Below the pieces are notes generated by a model. The model was not told the DNA's origin, made no database searches, and worked only from the letters and a program-made list of their open reading frames with translations. Shown here one piece after another: positions 14,694 to 21,836 of a stretch of 29,493 bases of DNA. The position numbers and the translations under genes are program-made. Origin of the DNA: Methanofollis sp. Its GTDB lineage: Archaea; Halobacteriota; Methanomicrobia; Methanomicrobiales; Methanofollaceae. Each line of letters begins with the position of its first letter. The first letter of the stretch is position 1. The stretch spans positions 1-29,493 of the forward strand of contig JAQVHG010000004.1 of NCBI GenBank assembly GCA_028696365.1. Reading direction: 5' to 3'.

Positions 14694-14930
14694 ATGGTCA
14701 ACAGTATCGTTCTGCCAGTCAAGAAGGTTTTTTCGCTTGTCGATTCTAAGATCGTCGTTGAGATCAAGGACGAGGGGAAGAAACTTCAGGGCCGGCTCGT
14801 CGCGGTCGACGAACACATGAACCTGCATATGGATGAGACGATTGAGTACAACGGCGACCAGCGGGGGCGCACCCTCGGCACGGTCGTCATCAGAGGGAAC
14901 AACATCCTGACGATCTCACCTCTCGTCTGA
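14694..14930 (+). CDS. LSm (Sm-like archaeal) RNA-binding protein
   Basis: A 78-residue Sm-fold protein, the usual length for archaeal SmAPs, which assemble into rings that bind U-rich RNA. Sm1 is KIVVEIKDEGKKLQGRLVAV plus DEHMNLHMDETIEY (about 19-52), with the hydrophobic-Gly and the Asn of the RNA-binding site; Sm2 is TVVIRGNNILTIS (about 63-75), with the RG-N motif. It begins a two-gene unit: only 6 bp separate it from the winged-helix gene. The start is supported by the TATA box 28 bp upstream. Confidence 0.95.
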   Translation: MVNSIVLPVKKVFSLVDSKIVVEIKDEGKKLQGRLVAVDEHMNLHMDETIEYNGDQRGRTLGTVVIRGNNILTISPLV

Positions 14931-14936
14931 TGGGCC

Positions 14937-15281
14937 ATGGCGTCTATCGAAGATGAAGCACTGAAGGTCATCCAGTCCAGATCTGAGGGGGTGCTCCAGA
15001 GTGAACTCTGGAAACTCCTCAACATCGACAGCCGGAAATGTTCGAGGGTCGTGCGCAGGCTTGCCGACGCGGGTCTCATCGACCGGGTCGAGTACAGAGA
15101 CGAAGGGATCAAGACCTACCGTCTCAAGGCACGGCAGCAGGCAGCCGACCCCTCGCTGCTCCTGGCCGGGGACGAACTGATCCCCTGCATCGGCTGCGAG
15201 CTCGACTGCAATGTTGAGCAGTGTCCACTTCTCCTGGACTGGATGTATGAACTCGCAATCGCTGAGATGAGCGGTGAGTGA
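14937..15281 (+). CDS. Winged-helix regulator with C-terminal four-cysteine cluster
   Basis: A 114-residue protein. Residues 1-63 form a winged helix-turn-helix of the MarR/Lrp-like sort (EALKVIQSRSEGVLQSELWK, then the recognition helix SRKCSRVVRRLADAGLIDRV and wing YRDEGIKTYRL). After a linker, IPCIGCELDCNVEQCPLL (about 82-99) places Cys84, Cys87, Cys91 and Cys96 in a C-x2-C-x3-C-x4-C pattern, suited to an iron-sulfur cluster or zinc. It is therefore probably a DNA-binding sensor of redox state, oxygen or metal; this is an inference from layout. It is coupled to the LSm gene and ends 10 bp from the convergent propeller gene. I do not recognise a named family. Confidence 0.85.
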   Translation: MASIEDEALKVIQSRSEGVLQSELWKLLNIDSRKCSRVVRRLADAGLIDRVEYRDEGIKTYRLKARQQAADPSLLLAGDELIPCIGCELDCNVEQCPLLLDWMYELAIAEMSGE

Positions 15282-15291
15282 GAGGAGGAGG

Positions 15292-16434
15292 TTACTTCCT
15301 CCTCCTTCCAAGCAGGACCAGGGCCGCGCCGACCGCAACCAGGACACCACCCCCGGCCACAAGTGCCGGGAGAGGGATGCCCTCTCTTATTTCTTCAAGT
15401 TCTGCAGCTGCCACCTGCTCTCCTCTAGGCTCTTCTGTCACTCTTGTCTGAGGTGTCTCAGTCGTGCTGATTGTCTCAATGATTGCAGTAGGGACTGGTT
15501 CCTCGACAACCGAAACTCCAAGAGAATATAGGAATCCACGATTTCCACCGCTCCCGGTTGCAACCGCAAGCGACGTCCCGTCCTCAGAGAGAGCGACGCC
15601 GCTGACTTTTGCTGTCATCTTTTCTCTCCAGATCACCTCACCTGCCTCAGAGAAGAGCGAAAGCCACCGATCTTCCGCCCCGGTGGCGATCGTCCCGTCG
15701 TTTGCGACCGAGACACTATGCACCCTGTTCCCGGTCTTATGCTCCCACAGAAGGTCGCCGCTTGCCCGGTCATAGAGGTGGACCCGATAGTCCTGCGAGC
15801 CAGAGGCTACCAATCTGCCGTCCGGCGAGAGCGCAACTCCGGAGATACCCTTTGCAGTCGGATTTTCCCAGAGGAGGGTGCCGTTTCTGGCGAAAAGATA
15901 GACATTGTTCCCCGCCCCTGCGGCAATATACTCACTGTCCCCTGAGATCGAGACTGCACGTACATCATCGACCGTCTCGTTCTGCCAGATCTCTCCTACG
16001 CCCCTCTCAAGCAGGTAGACCTTTTTGTTGTCGCTCCCAACCACAATGTACTTCCCGTCCGGACTGACCGCAACCGAATACGCAAAAAAGCCAGAGTCCC
16101 ACTGCCAGTCGTGAGCACCCTCCCTGGTAAAGACCCGCACTTTCTCTGCGCCCTGGACCACATATTCCCCGTTCTCAGAGACTGCCGAACCAAAGACCGG
16201 ACACCCGGTCGGGTGGTCCCAGAGACGCGTTCCATTTATATCATAAAAATAGAGCGCCCCATTCCCTTTTGTCCCGAAGGCCATATGCGATCCGTCCGGA
16301 GAGATGGACGCGGTCAGGACCTCGCCCCCGAATGTCTCTTCCCATATCATCTCACCTCGCATCTCTTGAGCAACTGCGCTCCCAGATCCCAGAAGCAGGA
16401 GCAGGAGCAGTACAACCAGCACTCTACCTAACAT
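15292..16434 (-). CDS. Secreted seven-bladed beta-propeller protein with C-terminal membrane anchor
   Basis: A 380-residue surface protein. A signal peptide (about 1-23, LGRVLVVLLLLLLLGSGSAVA) precedes seven WD40/PQQ-like repeats of about 38 residues, each with an SxSPDGxxxAxG-type strand and a closing W/F aromatic (for example VALSPDGRLVASGSQDYRVH, VAVSPDGKYIVVGSDNKKVY). A Thr/Pro/Glu-rich stalk (about 298-345) leads to a hydrophobic helix (PALVAGGGVLVAVGAALVLL) and a RRRK stop-transfer end. Such propellers usually bind proteins. I start at ATG 16434, just after GGGGGACGAA, rather than a GTG six codons earlier. It is convergent with the winged-helix gene and divergent from the pilin-like gene. 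Confidence 0.87.
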   Translation of the reverse strand: MLGRVLVVLLLLLLLGSGSAVAQEMRGEMIWEETFGGEVLTASISPDGSHMAFGTKGNGALYFYDINGTRLWDHPTGCPVFGSAVSENGEYVVQGAEKVRVFTREGAHDWQWDSGFFAYSVAVSPDGKYIVVGSDNKKVYLLERGVGEIWQNETVDDVRAVSISGDSEYIAAGAGNNVYLFARNGTLLWENPTAKGISGVALSPDGRLVASGSQDYRVHLYDRASGDLLWEHKTGNRVHSVSVANDGTIATGAEDRWLSLFSEAGEVIWREKMTAKVSGVALSEDGTSLAVATGSGGNRGFLYSLGVSVVEEPVPTAIIETISTTETPQTRVTEEPRGEQVAAAELEEIREGIPLPALVAGGGVLVAVGAALVLLGRRRK

Positions 16435-16583
16435 TTCGTCCCCCCAAAACACGACACCATCAGTGCCTTGACTGTCAGGGTGTCATATCCGAGACAAAAT
16501 ATAAATCTTATGCTCGGATGCAGGGTGCCTACGATCCTGTCCTCTGATTTTATTCAGTGTTCGCCCGAGAACAGAATGAGAAA

Positions 16584-16594
16584 CACTATATATT
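16584..16594 (+). promoter_or_regulatory. Promoter of the pilin-like gene
   Basis: ACTATATATTA is a TATA box centred about 26 bp before the ATG at 16615. It supports that start over upstream in-frame ATGs beginning at 16468, one of which would put the promoter inside the gene. Confidence 0.6.
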
Positions 16595-16614
16595 ACTCAG
16601 ACCATTCCTGCTCA

Positions 16615-17208
16615 ATGGCCCGGTTATGTGGAGATGACCAGGGTGTATCTCACCAGATTGGCATCCTCCTCCTCCTAGCGTTGACTACGGCCCTTTTTAT
16701 TGTTCTCATAAATATTCTCCCCGAGTTCCCACCCACATTTGACCTCTTCCCGCAGGACGAACCATGCATCTTTGAGATCGTCTCAGTCACTCACACGAAC
16801 AAGGAGGGAAAGTACACAAAGGCCAGCAGGGTTACTCTCTGGTACAACGACACAGCTGTTCAGGTAGATCATCACGACCCGGCGATGCGTATGAAAGAGA
16901 TATTCGAGTGGGAGAAGGAGGTGCCTGACCGTGAGAAAAACTATCTCAAAGACGACCTCTACGCACAATTTTACCGGAACGGTGAACCGCTTTATGTGAG
17001 GATCCCAACAATGGATGCTCACCTCTTTATCCCGACGCATCACTATGGTGTCCAGACGATGAATGGTAAGGGGGGTCTATGGCGCCCGAATGGCCGGATC
17101 ACCGTCGATTTCAATGACGGTACCTTTGAGCCCGGCGACACAGTGAGGGTGGAGATCTACTCAAAGTCGGAAAAACGCCTCATCTCCGCCCATACCTATG
17201 TCGCATAA
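16615..17208 (+). CDS. Archaeal pilin-like (type IV pilin N-terminal) protein
   Basis: A 197-residue protein whose start, GDDQGVSHQIGILLLLALTT (about 6-25), matches the charged-then-hydrophobic N-terminus of archaeal type IV pilin-like proteins (typical pattern D-x-GVSPVIG). A single transmembrane helix covers about 14-34, and the remaining 160 residues form an extracytoplasmic beta-rich domain with FEPGDTVRVEIYSKS near the end, a pattern common in these proteins. Prepilin-peptidase cleavage before the GVS region is possible but not certain. The propeller and AglJ genes nearby suggest a cell-envelope neighbourhood. The 3' end overlaps the convergent DUF99 gene by 29 bp. Confidence 0.78.
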   Translation: MARLCGDDQGVSHQIGILLLLALTTALFIVLINILPEFPPTFDLFPQDEPCIFEIVSVTHTNKEGKYTKASRVTLWYNDTAVQVDHHDPAMRMKEIFEWEKEVPDREKNYLKDDLYAQFYRNGEPLYVRIPTMDAHLFIPTHHYGVQTMNGKGGLWRPNGRITVDFNDGTFEPGDTVRVEIYSKSEKRLISAHTYVA

Positions 17209-17749
17209 CGGCGCGTGCGGCGAGTCGGGCGGTCCTGAGAGGTTCAGGGATCTTACCCTCCAGAGTGAAGGCCTCGACCATCGCCCCGGCCTCTCGTGCA
17301 TCGATCCCGGCCGACCGCAGATAGACAGTGTAACCGGTGCGGAGGGTGCGGGCCGTGCGCGCCCCAAGGTGGCGATACACATCCAGGCGCCCTTCGTCAT
17401 CAGGAAAATGCGCGCCTATCTCCTCTTCAAGTCCCTCTGAGTCCTCATAGGTGACGACGACGACTGGCACCCCAGTCTCCATCCAGACCTCTTCAGGAAT
17501 GATGATATTGTACCAGGCGATGACGCACCCGCTCAGCATGATAAGGTTGATGTCTTCTCTTTCAAAATCCTTAAAAAGCGAAATGACTGCATTGGTGGCG
17601 TCCATGCCCCCGACAGTCACCTCTGCAAATCCAAAGCCGTCGATGATCCTGTCCCGGCGCATCACCACCCCAGCCAGGGTGGAATGCTCCCGCCCCCTGA
17701 AACTTTCGGCGACCCCAAGGACCCGCAGCCCCTTCTTCGCCAGGTGCAT
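17180..17749 (-). CDS. DUF99 family protein (EndoV/RNase H-like fold)
   Basis: A 189-residue archaeal DUF99 protein, a family of unproven function related in fold to endonuclease V. Recognisable segments are KGLRVLGVAESF (start of the domain), LAGVVMRRDRIIDGFGFAEV with TVGGMDAT, INLIMLSGCVIAWYNII, GVPVVVVTYEDSEGLE and the C-terminal VYLRSAGIDAREA with PEPLRTARLAARAV. I place the start at ATG 17749 (MHLAKKG), because ATACTATTTAAG (minus strand, about 17768-17779) is a TATA-like box about 25 bp upstream; the longer reading would run through this promoter. It shares a 38-bp divergent promoter region with aglJ. Confidence 0.87.
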   Translation of the reverse strand: MHLAKKGLRVLGVAESFRGREHSTLAGVVMRRDRIIDGFGFAEVTVGGMDATNAVISLFKDFEREDINLIMLSGCVIAWYNIIIPEEVWMETGVPVVVVTYEDSEGLEEEIGAHFPDDEGRLDVYRHLGARTARTLRTGYTVYLRSAGIDAREAGAMVEAFTLEGKIPEPLRTARLAARAVMRHRYGRR

Positions 17750-17787
17750 GAAAGCACTTATGATTATGGCTCTTAAATAGTATTTCA

Positions 17788-18711
17788 ATGGAGATTGAGA
17801 GAGACCAGGTGTGCATCCTGATTCCGACACTGAACGAGGCCCCTACCATAGCAGAACTGATCCATGCTTTCCATTCCCTGGGCTATCCCCACATTATGGT
17901 CATGGACGGCAACAGCACCGACGGTACCCAGGACCTGGCCCGAGAGGCTGGCGCCGATGTCCGTGTCCAGACCGGGAAGGGAAAGGGCAACGCCATCATC
18001 GAGGCCGCCGACCTCATCGATCTCCCCTATGTCCTGATGCTTGACGGTGACGGGACCTACCTGCCCGAAGACGCAGAGAAGATGCTGACCCCGCTCTTCA
18101 AGGGTTACGTCCACGTGATCGGTGACCGCTTGGCCTTCCCTGAGCCAGGCGCCTTCACCCGCCTCAATCTCTTTGGCAACAAGGTCATCAACTTCTTCTT
18201 CAAGATCGCCCATGGTCGCGACTTCCATGACATCCTCTCAGGCTACCGGGCCTTCACCCTCTCATCGCTGCAGGAGATGCACCTCAAGGAGGCGGGCTTT
18301 GAAATCGAGACCGAGATGGCCGTCCAGTCAGTCAAGTGCGACCAGCGGGTGGCGGTCGTCCCGACCAAGTACCTCCCGCGCCCTGGGACGCCCACTAAAC
18401 TCAACCCTCTCCAGGACGGTTTCAGGATCGTCTCGGCCATCTACCGGCTTGCGAAAGTGAACAACCCGCTCTTCTACTTTGGGCTGATCGGGATCGGTAT
18501 CTCGGCATTCGGCGGGGTTCTTGCCCTGTATGTCTTCTTTGAGTGGCTCAATGGTATTGAGCACCTGCCGCTGACCGTCCTCACTGTCCTCCTCATCGTG
18601 GTCGGGTTCGAGATCTTTATGTTCGGGGTGATCAGCGACATGATCCTCTCCTTCCACCGTGAGATGATGAGGGAAATTCAGCGTCTGCAACCACCGAAGA
18701 AACCAGAGTAG
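17788..18711 (+). CDS. aglJ: AglJ-like family 2 glycosyltransferase
   Basis: A 307-residue membrane glycosyltransferase that resembles AglJ, which loads the first sugar onto dolichol phosphate for N-glycosylation of surface proteins. The GT-A domain (about 1-210) has CILIPTLNEAPTIAEL, MVMDGNSTDGT and the nucleotide/metal motif LMLDGDGTY (about 84-92); HDILSGYRAF follows (about 148-157). Two transmembrane helices lie at about 227-250 and 260-287, and the tail is basic. This is the standard layout for the archaeal AglJ/dolichol-phosphate mannosyltransferase group, and the precise sugar cannot be told. It starts 38 bp from the divergent DUF99 gene and overlaps the fucA-like gene tail-to-tail by 34 bp. 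Confidence 0.88.
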   Translation: MEIERDQVCILIPTLNEAPTIAELIHAFHSLGYPHIMVMDGNSTDGTQDLAREAGADVRVQTGKGKGNAIIEAADLIDLPYVLMLDGDGTYLPEDAEKMLTPLFKGYVHVIGDRLAFPEPGAFTRLNLFGNKVINFFFKIAHGRDFHDILSGYRAFTLSSLQEMHLKEAGFEIETEMAVQSVKCDQRVAVVPTKYLPRPGTPTKLNPLQDGFRIVSAIYRLAKVNNPLFYFGLIGIGISAFGGVLALYVFFEWLNGIEHLPLTVLTVLLIVVGFEIFMFGVISDMILSFHREMMREIQRLQPPKKPE

Positions 18712-19223
18712 GCGAGCACTCTGCACGAGTGCTCGGCAAGCGAGGTAAGGAGATAGGCATGGTCGAGGTCGTCGGCGGCCGCAAAGGTGCCGTGGCCTCT
18801 TGCGATGACCAGCGGCCTCTCTTCCAGGGCCTTCGCCACATTCTCGGCGAGTTCATCAGTCCCTGGCGCCCCGCCGACGACTGGGATCACGGGGCAGAGC
18901 ATCTCCCCCTCGCTGTCCACTGGCACAATTCTGGAGAGAGCGACCGAGGCTGCCACCGCATGGGCTGGATGAGCATGGACGACTGCCTTGTACCCGGTCT
19001 TCTGGTAGATCGCCTGGTGGACCCTGTACTCACTGGACGCCCCAGCGGGTGCAGAGCCTTTGAGCGGGACAAGGACTGGTGTGCCTGGCACGTCGAGGTA
19101 TGCCCCGGTCCGCGTGATATAGAATCCTTCGTTGGCCCGCAGACTGATGTTTCCGAAATTTCCTCCGACAAGCCCTTCTGAGAAGAGCCTTTTTCCTATC
19201 CTGACAAATTCTTGACCTGACAT
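18678..19223 (-). CDS. fucA: Class II (FucA/AraD-type) zinc aldolase
   Basis: A 181-residue class II aldolase, matching L-fuculose-phosphate aldolase. The phosphate-binding N-terminus is GNFGNISLRANEGFYITRTG (21-40), the catalytic Glu is Glu65 (SSEYRVHQAIY), and zinc ligands are His83 and His85 (VVHAHPAHAV) with His144 (ARGHGTFAA). The methanogen homologue in Methanocaldococcus is proposed to make lactaldehyde for coenzyme F420, and the same role is plausible here, but the substrate is not shown by sequence. The start ATG lies inside the end of the upstream glycosylase gene (28-bp overlap), with GAGGGTG about 6 bases before it. Confidence 0.87.
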   Translation of the reverse strand: MSGQEFVRIGKRLFSEGLVGGNFGNISLRANEGFYITRTGAYLDVPGTPVLVPLKGSAPAGASSEYRVHQAIYQKTGYKAVVHAHPAHAVAASVALSRIVPVDSEGEMLCPVIPVVGGAPGTDELAENVAKALEERPLVIARGHGTFAAADDLDHAYLLTSLAEHSCRVLAYSGFFGGCRR

Positions 19224-19825
19224 TCTTTACACCCTCTCTCTGTTCTGCAGCACTCCTTTGCATACTCAACGATCCAGCCATGTGCCTGTGCATATGCCAC
19301 AGCGTCCCTGGGGAGCGCTTGCTCGAAGAGCCGCCGTAACTTCGCGTCGCCCACAGTGATGCCCATGCACCGGCAGATCCTCCTGGTGTAGGCATCGATC
19401 ACGAAGGCGGGACGGCCGAAGCCATAGCAGAGGATGCTATCTGCGGTCTCCTCGCCGACCCCACGGACCGCTAGGAACTCTTCACGCAGCCTTGCCGTTG
19501 GCATCGCTGCAAGGGCCTCGACCCCGCCAAGGTCCGCCACCTGTCCGCAGAGCGCCTTGAGGCGTTCGGTCTTCACGCGGTAAAACCCGGTCGGCCGTAC
19601 TGCCGCCACGATGACTTCCCGCTCAGCCTCCACCACTCCGGTGACCGAACAGCACTGGATCTCCTTGAGGGTAGCAATGGCCCGCTCCACATTCTCCCAG
19701 CGGGTCTGCTGGGTGAGGATGGCCCCGATGAGCACCTCTTCAGGCGGTGCCTCCCACCAGGAGATCGCACCATAACGGTCCTCGAGCTCCTGCAAAAGAA
19801 CCTGAATTCTTCTATCTATGTCCAT
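19196..19825 (-). CDS. Endonuclease III-like HhH-GPD DNA glycosylase, monofunctional type
   Basis: A 209-residue base-excision repair glycosylase. The helix-hairpin-helix is AVRGVGEETADSIL (about 119-132) and the catalytic aspartate is Asp144 (FVIDAYTRRI). The residue equal to the EndoIII lyase lysine (18 before the Asp) is Glu126, so it should lack AP-lyase activity and resemble the COG2231/MagIII side of the family. The C-terminal iron-sulfur motif is Cys192-x6-Cys199-x2-Cys202-x5-Ser208: the fourth cysteine is serine and the protein ends one residue later. The lesion it removes is not shown; alkylated purines are a guess from MagIII. It overlaps the fucA-like gene by 28 bp. Confidence 0.88.
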   Translation of the reverse strand: MDIDRRIQVLLQELEDRYGAISWWEAPPEEVLIGAILTQQTRWENVERAIATLKEIQCCSVTGVVEAEREVIVAAVRPTGFYRVKTERLKALCGQVADLGGVEALAAMPTARLREEFLAVRGVGEETADSILCYGFGRPAFVIDAYTRRICRCMGITVGDAKLRRLFEQALPRDAVAYAQAHGWIVEYAKECCRTERGCKECQVKNLSG

Positions 19826-19860
19826 CGAAAAGAAAAAATAATTCCCTGCACCTGCAGGGG
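19826..19860 (-). terminator. Hairpin-plus-T-tract terminator after the thioredoxin pair
   Basis: On the minus strand CCCTGCA-GG-TGCAGGG (19859-19844) is followed by TATTTTTTCT (19840-19831). It lies between the second thioredoxin stop and the glycosylase ATG, and implies that the glycosylase uses its own promoter or read-through. Confidence 0.65.
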
Positions 19861-19872
19861 CCTTACCTGGTC

Positions 19873-20151
19873 TTATTCTTCCTCGATCAGGGGCTTGAGG
19901 TACTGCTCCAGGGCGTCAGCCCTGGTCACTCCCTCCAGCTTCTGGATGACCTGACCGTTCTTCTCTATGATCAGCGTCGGGACGACCCTGATACCATACT
20001 TCATCGCGGCTTCCATGTTTTGGTCAACGTCGACCTTCCTGATCTCGACCTGCTCGCCGAGCTTTTCCTTGAGTTCCTCAAGGATGGGCGTCTGCATCTT
20101 ACAGGGGCCGCACCATGTCGCAAAAAAGTCAGTCAGCACTGGTCTGCTCAT
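19873..20151 (-). CDS. Thioredoxin/glutaredoxin-like protein 2
   Basis: A 92-residue thioredoxin-fold protein with the active site ATWCGPCKMQ (about 11-20), the cis-proline segment VVPTLIIEKNGQVI, and a C-terminal amphipathic helix. It should reduce protein disulfides. The chosen ATG (20151, MSRPVLTDFF) has CGAGGAA about 8 bases upstream; a longer reading would start inside the preceding thioredoxin gene, which it still overlaps by 23 bp. It is shorter than classical thioredoxins (about 105-110) because the N-terminal strand-helix is missing, which is common in methanogens. Confidence 0.92.
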   Translation of the reverse strand: MSRPVLTDFFATWCGPCKMQTPILEELKEKLGEQVEIRKVDVDQNMEAAMKYGIRVVPTLIIEKNGQVIQKLEGVTRADALEQYLKPLIEEE

Positions 20152-20446
20152 ACTTGTTTCCTCGCGTTCCATGATCATCGGCCAGGGAATTTAAAAGACT
20201 TTCGAGCGTCTCCACATCGACAGGATGCTCAAGCCGTGTGACAATTTTTCCATCCCTCTCGATGATGACGGTCGGCACTGTTGTGAGCCGGTAGGCTGAG
20301 ACCAGGTCGCGGCGTTCTGCGACGTCGACCTTCCGCACCTCGACCAGATCCTCGAGTCGCCTTGCCACCTCGTCCACTGCTGCGGTCTGGTCCCGGCACG
20401 GCCCGCACCATTCGGAGTAGAAGTCGATGAGCACAAGCCTTGCCAT
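20129..20446 (-). CDS. Thioredoxin/glutaredoxin-like protein 1
   Basis: A 105-residue thioredoxin with SEWCGPCRDQTAAV, VDVAERRDLVSAYRLTTVPT (cis-Pro) and a polar tail, NSLADDHGTRGNKYEQTSAD, that is not found in its neighbour and is encoded largely in the overlap region. The start at 20446 (MARLVLIDFYS) is selected because a TATA-like AATATCTATATC lies near 20473-20484, about 25-35 bp upstream, and longer readings would cross it. It and the downstream copy overlap by 23 bp and share the WCGPC site but differ elsewhere, so they are not a recent duplication. Confidence 0.92.
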   Translation of the reverse strand: MARLVLIDFYSEWCGPCRDQTAAVDEVARRLEDLVEVRKVDVAERRDLVSAYRLTTVPTVIIERDGKIVTRLEHPVDVETLESLLNSLADDHGTRGNKYEQTSAD

Positions 20447-20935
20447 GGGGGGCGGTAGGCAGAAGAGAGGAGATATAGATATTGGTGTGCATGGGAGATA
20501 GAGAACCTGATAGATAGCGCGGCGATGACGAAGAAGGGGGTGCTGCATTTCCTCTTCTCGATAGAGACCTTGAGGTCATCCCAAAACTCTCTAACTTTTC
20601 TCCTCGGAGTAGATCGCGAAGGATGACGGTTGAGAGATCCTCACCTCTTTGTAGTGCAACCATGCATCCATCGCCTTCCCTTATGCTTCTGCCGGGGGCG
20701 AGTGCCGCCCGGACCCCCGGGATTGTGGTTAGGTCGGGAAGGCTGCAGTTGTATAATGACCATGTCGAGGGGGTGCGATCCCCGTCAATCTTCATTGGCG
20801 GGAGGTTTGGGGGGCGGCAAGCCCCTCGGTCGAGGAGAGAGTTCAGAATCCCCTAGAAGGAATTGCTTCAGTTCGAGGAGATGTTCACCCAGAGAGTGTT
20901 TTGGGATACGCTCATTGAGATAATTGGTTCTGTAG
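20447..20935. repeat. Non-coding region with a reversed, end-less copy of the repeat core
   Basis: After the thioredoxin promoter, 20572-20610 carries the GAGGTCATCCCAAAACTCTC motif. From about 20660 to 20830 the sequence, read on the minus strand, matches copy 1 (CTTGCCGCCCCCCAAACCTC, GATTGACGGGGATCGCACCC, CCTTCCCGACC, GTCCGGGCGGCACTCGCCCC). TTCAGAATCCCCTAGAAGG (about 20841-20860) matches sequence near 530 and 3945. Terminal inverted repeats are missing, so this looks like an old fragment. Confidence 0.6.
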
Positions 20936-21168
20936 AATCCCTCTTACTGATCTTTTGGGGGAGATTGCTATCGAAGGCTTCGGCCTTTTCAGACTCGATG
21001 GTGCCAGTAACTCAAAGTCAAAGATCCACGGGCTTTGTAGAACCCTCTTAGACCTGTATCCTCCTCTTGGGGGTTATGGGGTCCGGGGGCAGCGTCCACG
21101 GCGTGAAACAATAGGAAGGAGGGTGAGTCTTGGTTACACCTAGAAGTGGTGAGGGTTTCTCCAGAGCC
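20936..21168 (+). mobile_element. MITE-like element, rearranged copy 5
   Basis: GGTTCTGTAGAATCCCTC (20936-20953) and a second left-type end GGCTTTGTAGAACCCTC (21031-21047) share one right end, GAGGGTTTCTCCAGAGCC (21151-21168). This suggests an insertion of one element into another, or an internal rearrangement. The hairpin is partly decayed (GGGGGCAGCGTCCACGG). Confidence 0.6.
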
Positions 21169-21183
21169 TGTAAATGGAATATT

Positions 21184-21450
21184 GGACTGTGTAGAAATCC
21201 TCTGGACCGTTCGTTATTTTTGGCGGGGGAGCTTGCCGTCTATCTGTCCCCCACGCTAAGATGGGGGTGGGGACGGCAACATCCTCTTCATGTTCATTAA
21301 TTTCGCCTTCCCGGCCCAATCTTCGTCCCGGCGGTCCAGTTGAAACGAACGATAGTGAACTTGAGAAGATCTTTGATCTTCGAGGGGTCCCGTCGAGAGG
21401 CTAGGGGAAGGAGGGTGAGCACGCTCACAGCACGAAGTGGTGAGAGTTTT
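21184..21450 (+). mobile_element. MITE-like element, copy 6, right end lost
   Basis: The left end is GGACTGTGTAGAAATCCTC (21184-21202). The interior includes GGCGGGGGAGCTTGCCG and CCTTCCCGGCCCAATC, then changes to the segment with the perfect hairpin GAAGATC-TTT-GATCTTC (21365-21381). The right end is cut to GAGAGTTTT and runs straight into the left end of the next element. Confidence 0.6.
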
Positions 21451-21684
21451 GGTTCTGTAGAAACCCTCTTGATGCATCTCTCTGGCGGGGGGCTTGGCCG
21501 CCCCCCCGGGCCCCCCGCCACACGATAGGTCGTGGACGGCAATCCCTCTTTATGGTTATCTATTCTGCCTTCCCGACCTTATCGTGGTCCCAAGGGTCCG
21601 GGGGCAGAGCCCCCGGCCAAAGAGGTGGGAAGGCGGGGGACACACGTCTCCCCCCACACAAGAGGTGAGGGTTTCTCCAGAGCC
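21451..21684 (+). mobile_element. MITE-like element, copy 7 (234 bp)
   Basis: One of the best-preserved copies. The left end GGTTCTGTAGAAACCCTC (21451-21468) mirrors GAGGGTTTCTCCAGAGCC (21667-21684), with two mismatches. Both GC hairpins are intact (GCGGGGGGCTTGGCCGCCCC, and CCGGGGGCAGAGCCCCCGG near 21598-21616), as is the CCTTCCC/GGGAAGG outer pair. It lies about 150 bp from tRNA-Arg. Confidence 0.78.
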
Positions 21685-21836
21685 AGAAATCAGTCTTCTC
21701 TCAGAAAGGATCTCTGCGCTCTAAAATAACGAAGAAGTTTGAAGGCAGGAAAGGCATCGAGTTGTCAGCGTCATGATCCGTGATGATGAATAGTGAGGGT
21801 AGAGAAGCGACTGAAAAATCAAGACAAAAATGAGTA

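Noticed and set aside
16468..16614. 49-residue N-terminal extension of the pilin-like protein
   Set aside because: It would include the TATA box at 16584-16594 and bury the pilin-type N-terminus; the ATG at 16615 fits both.
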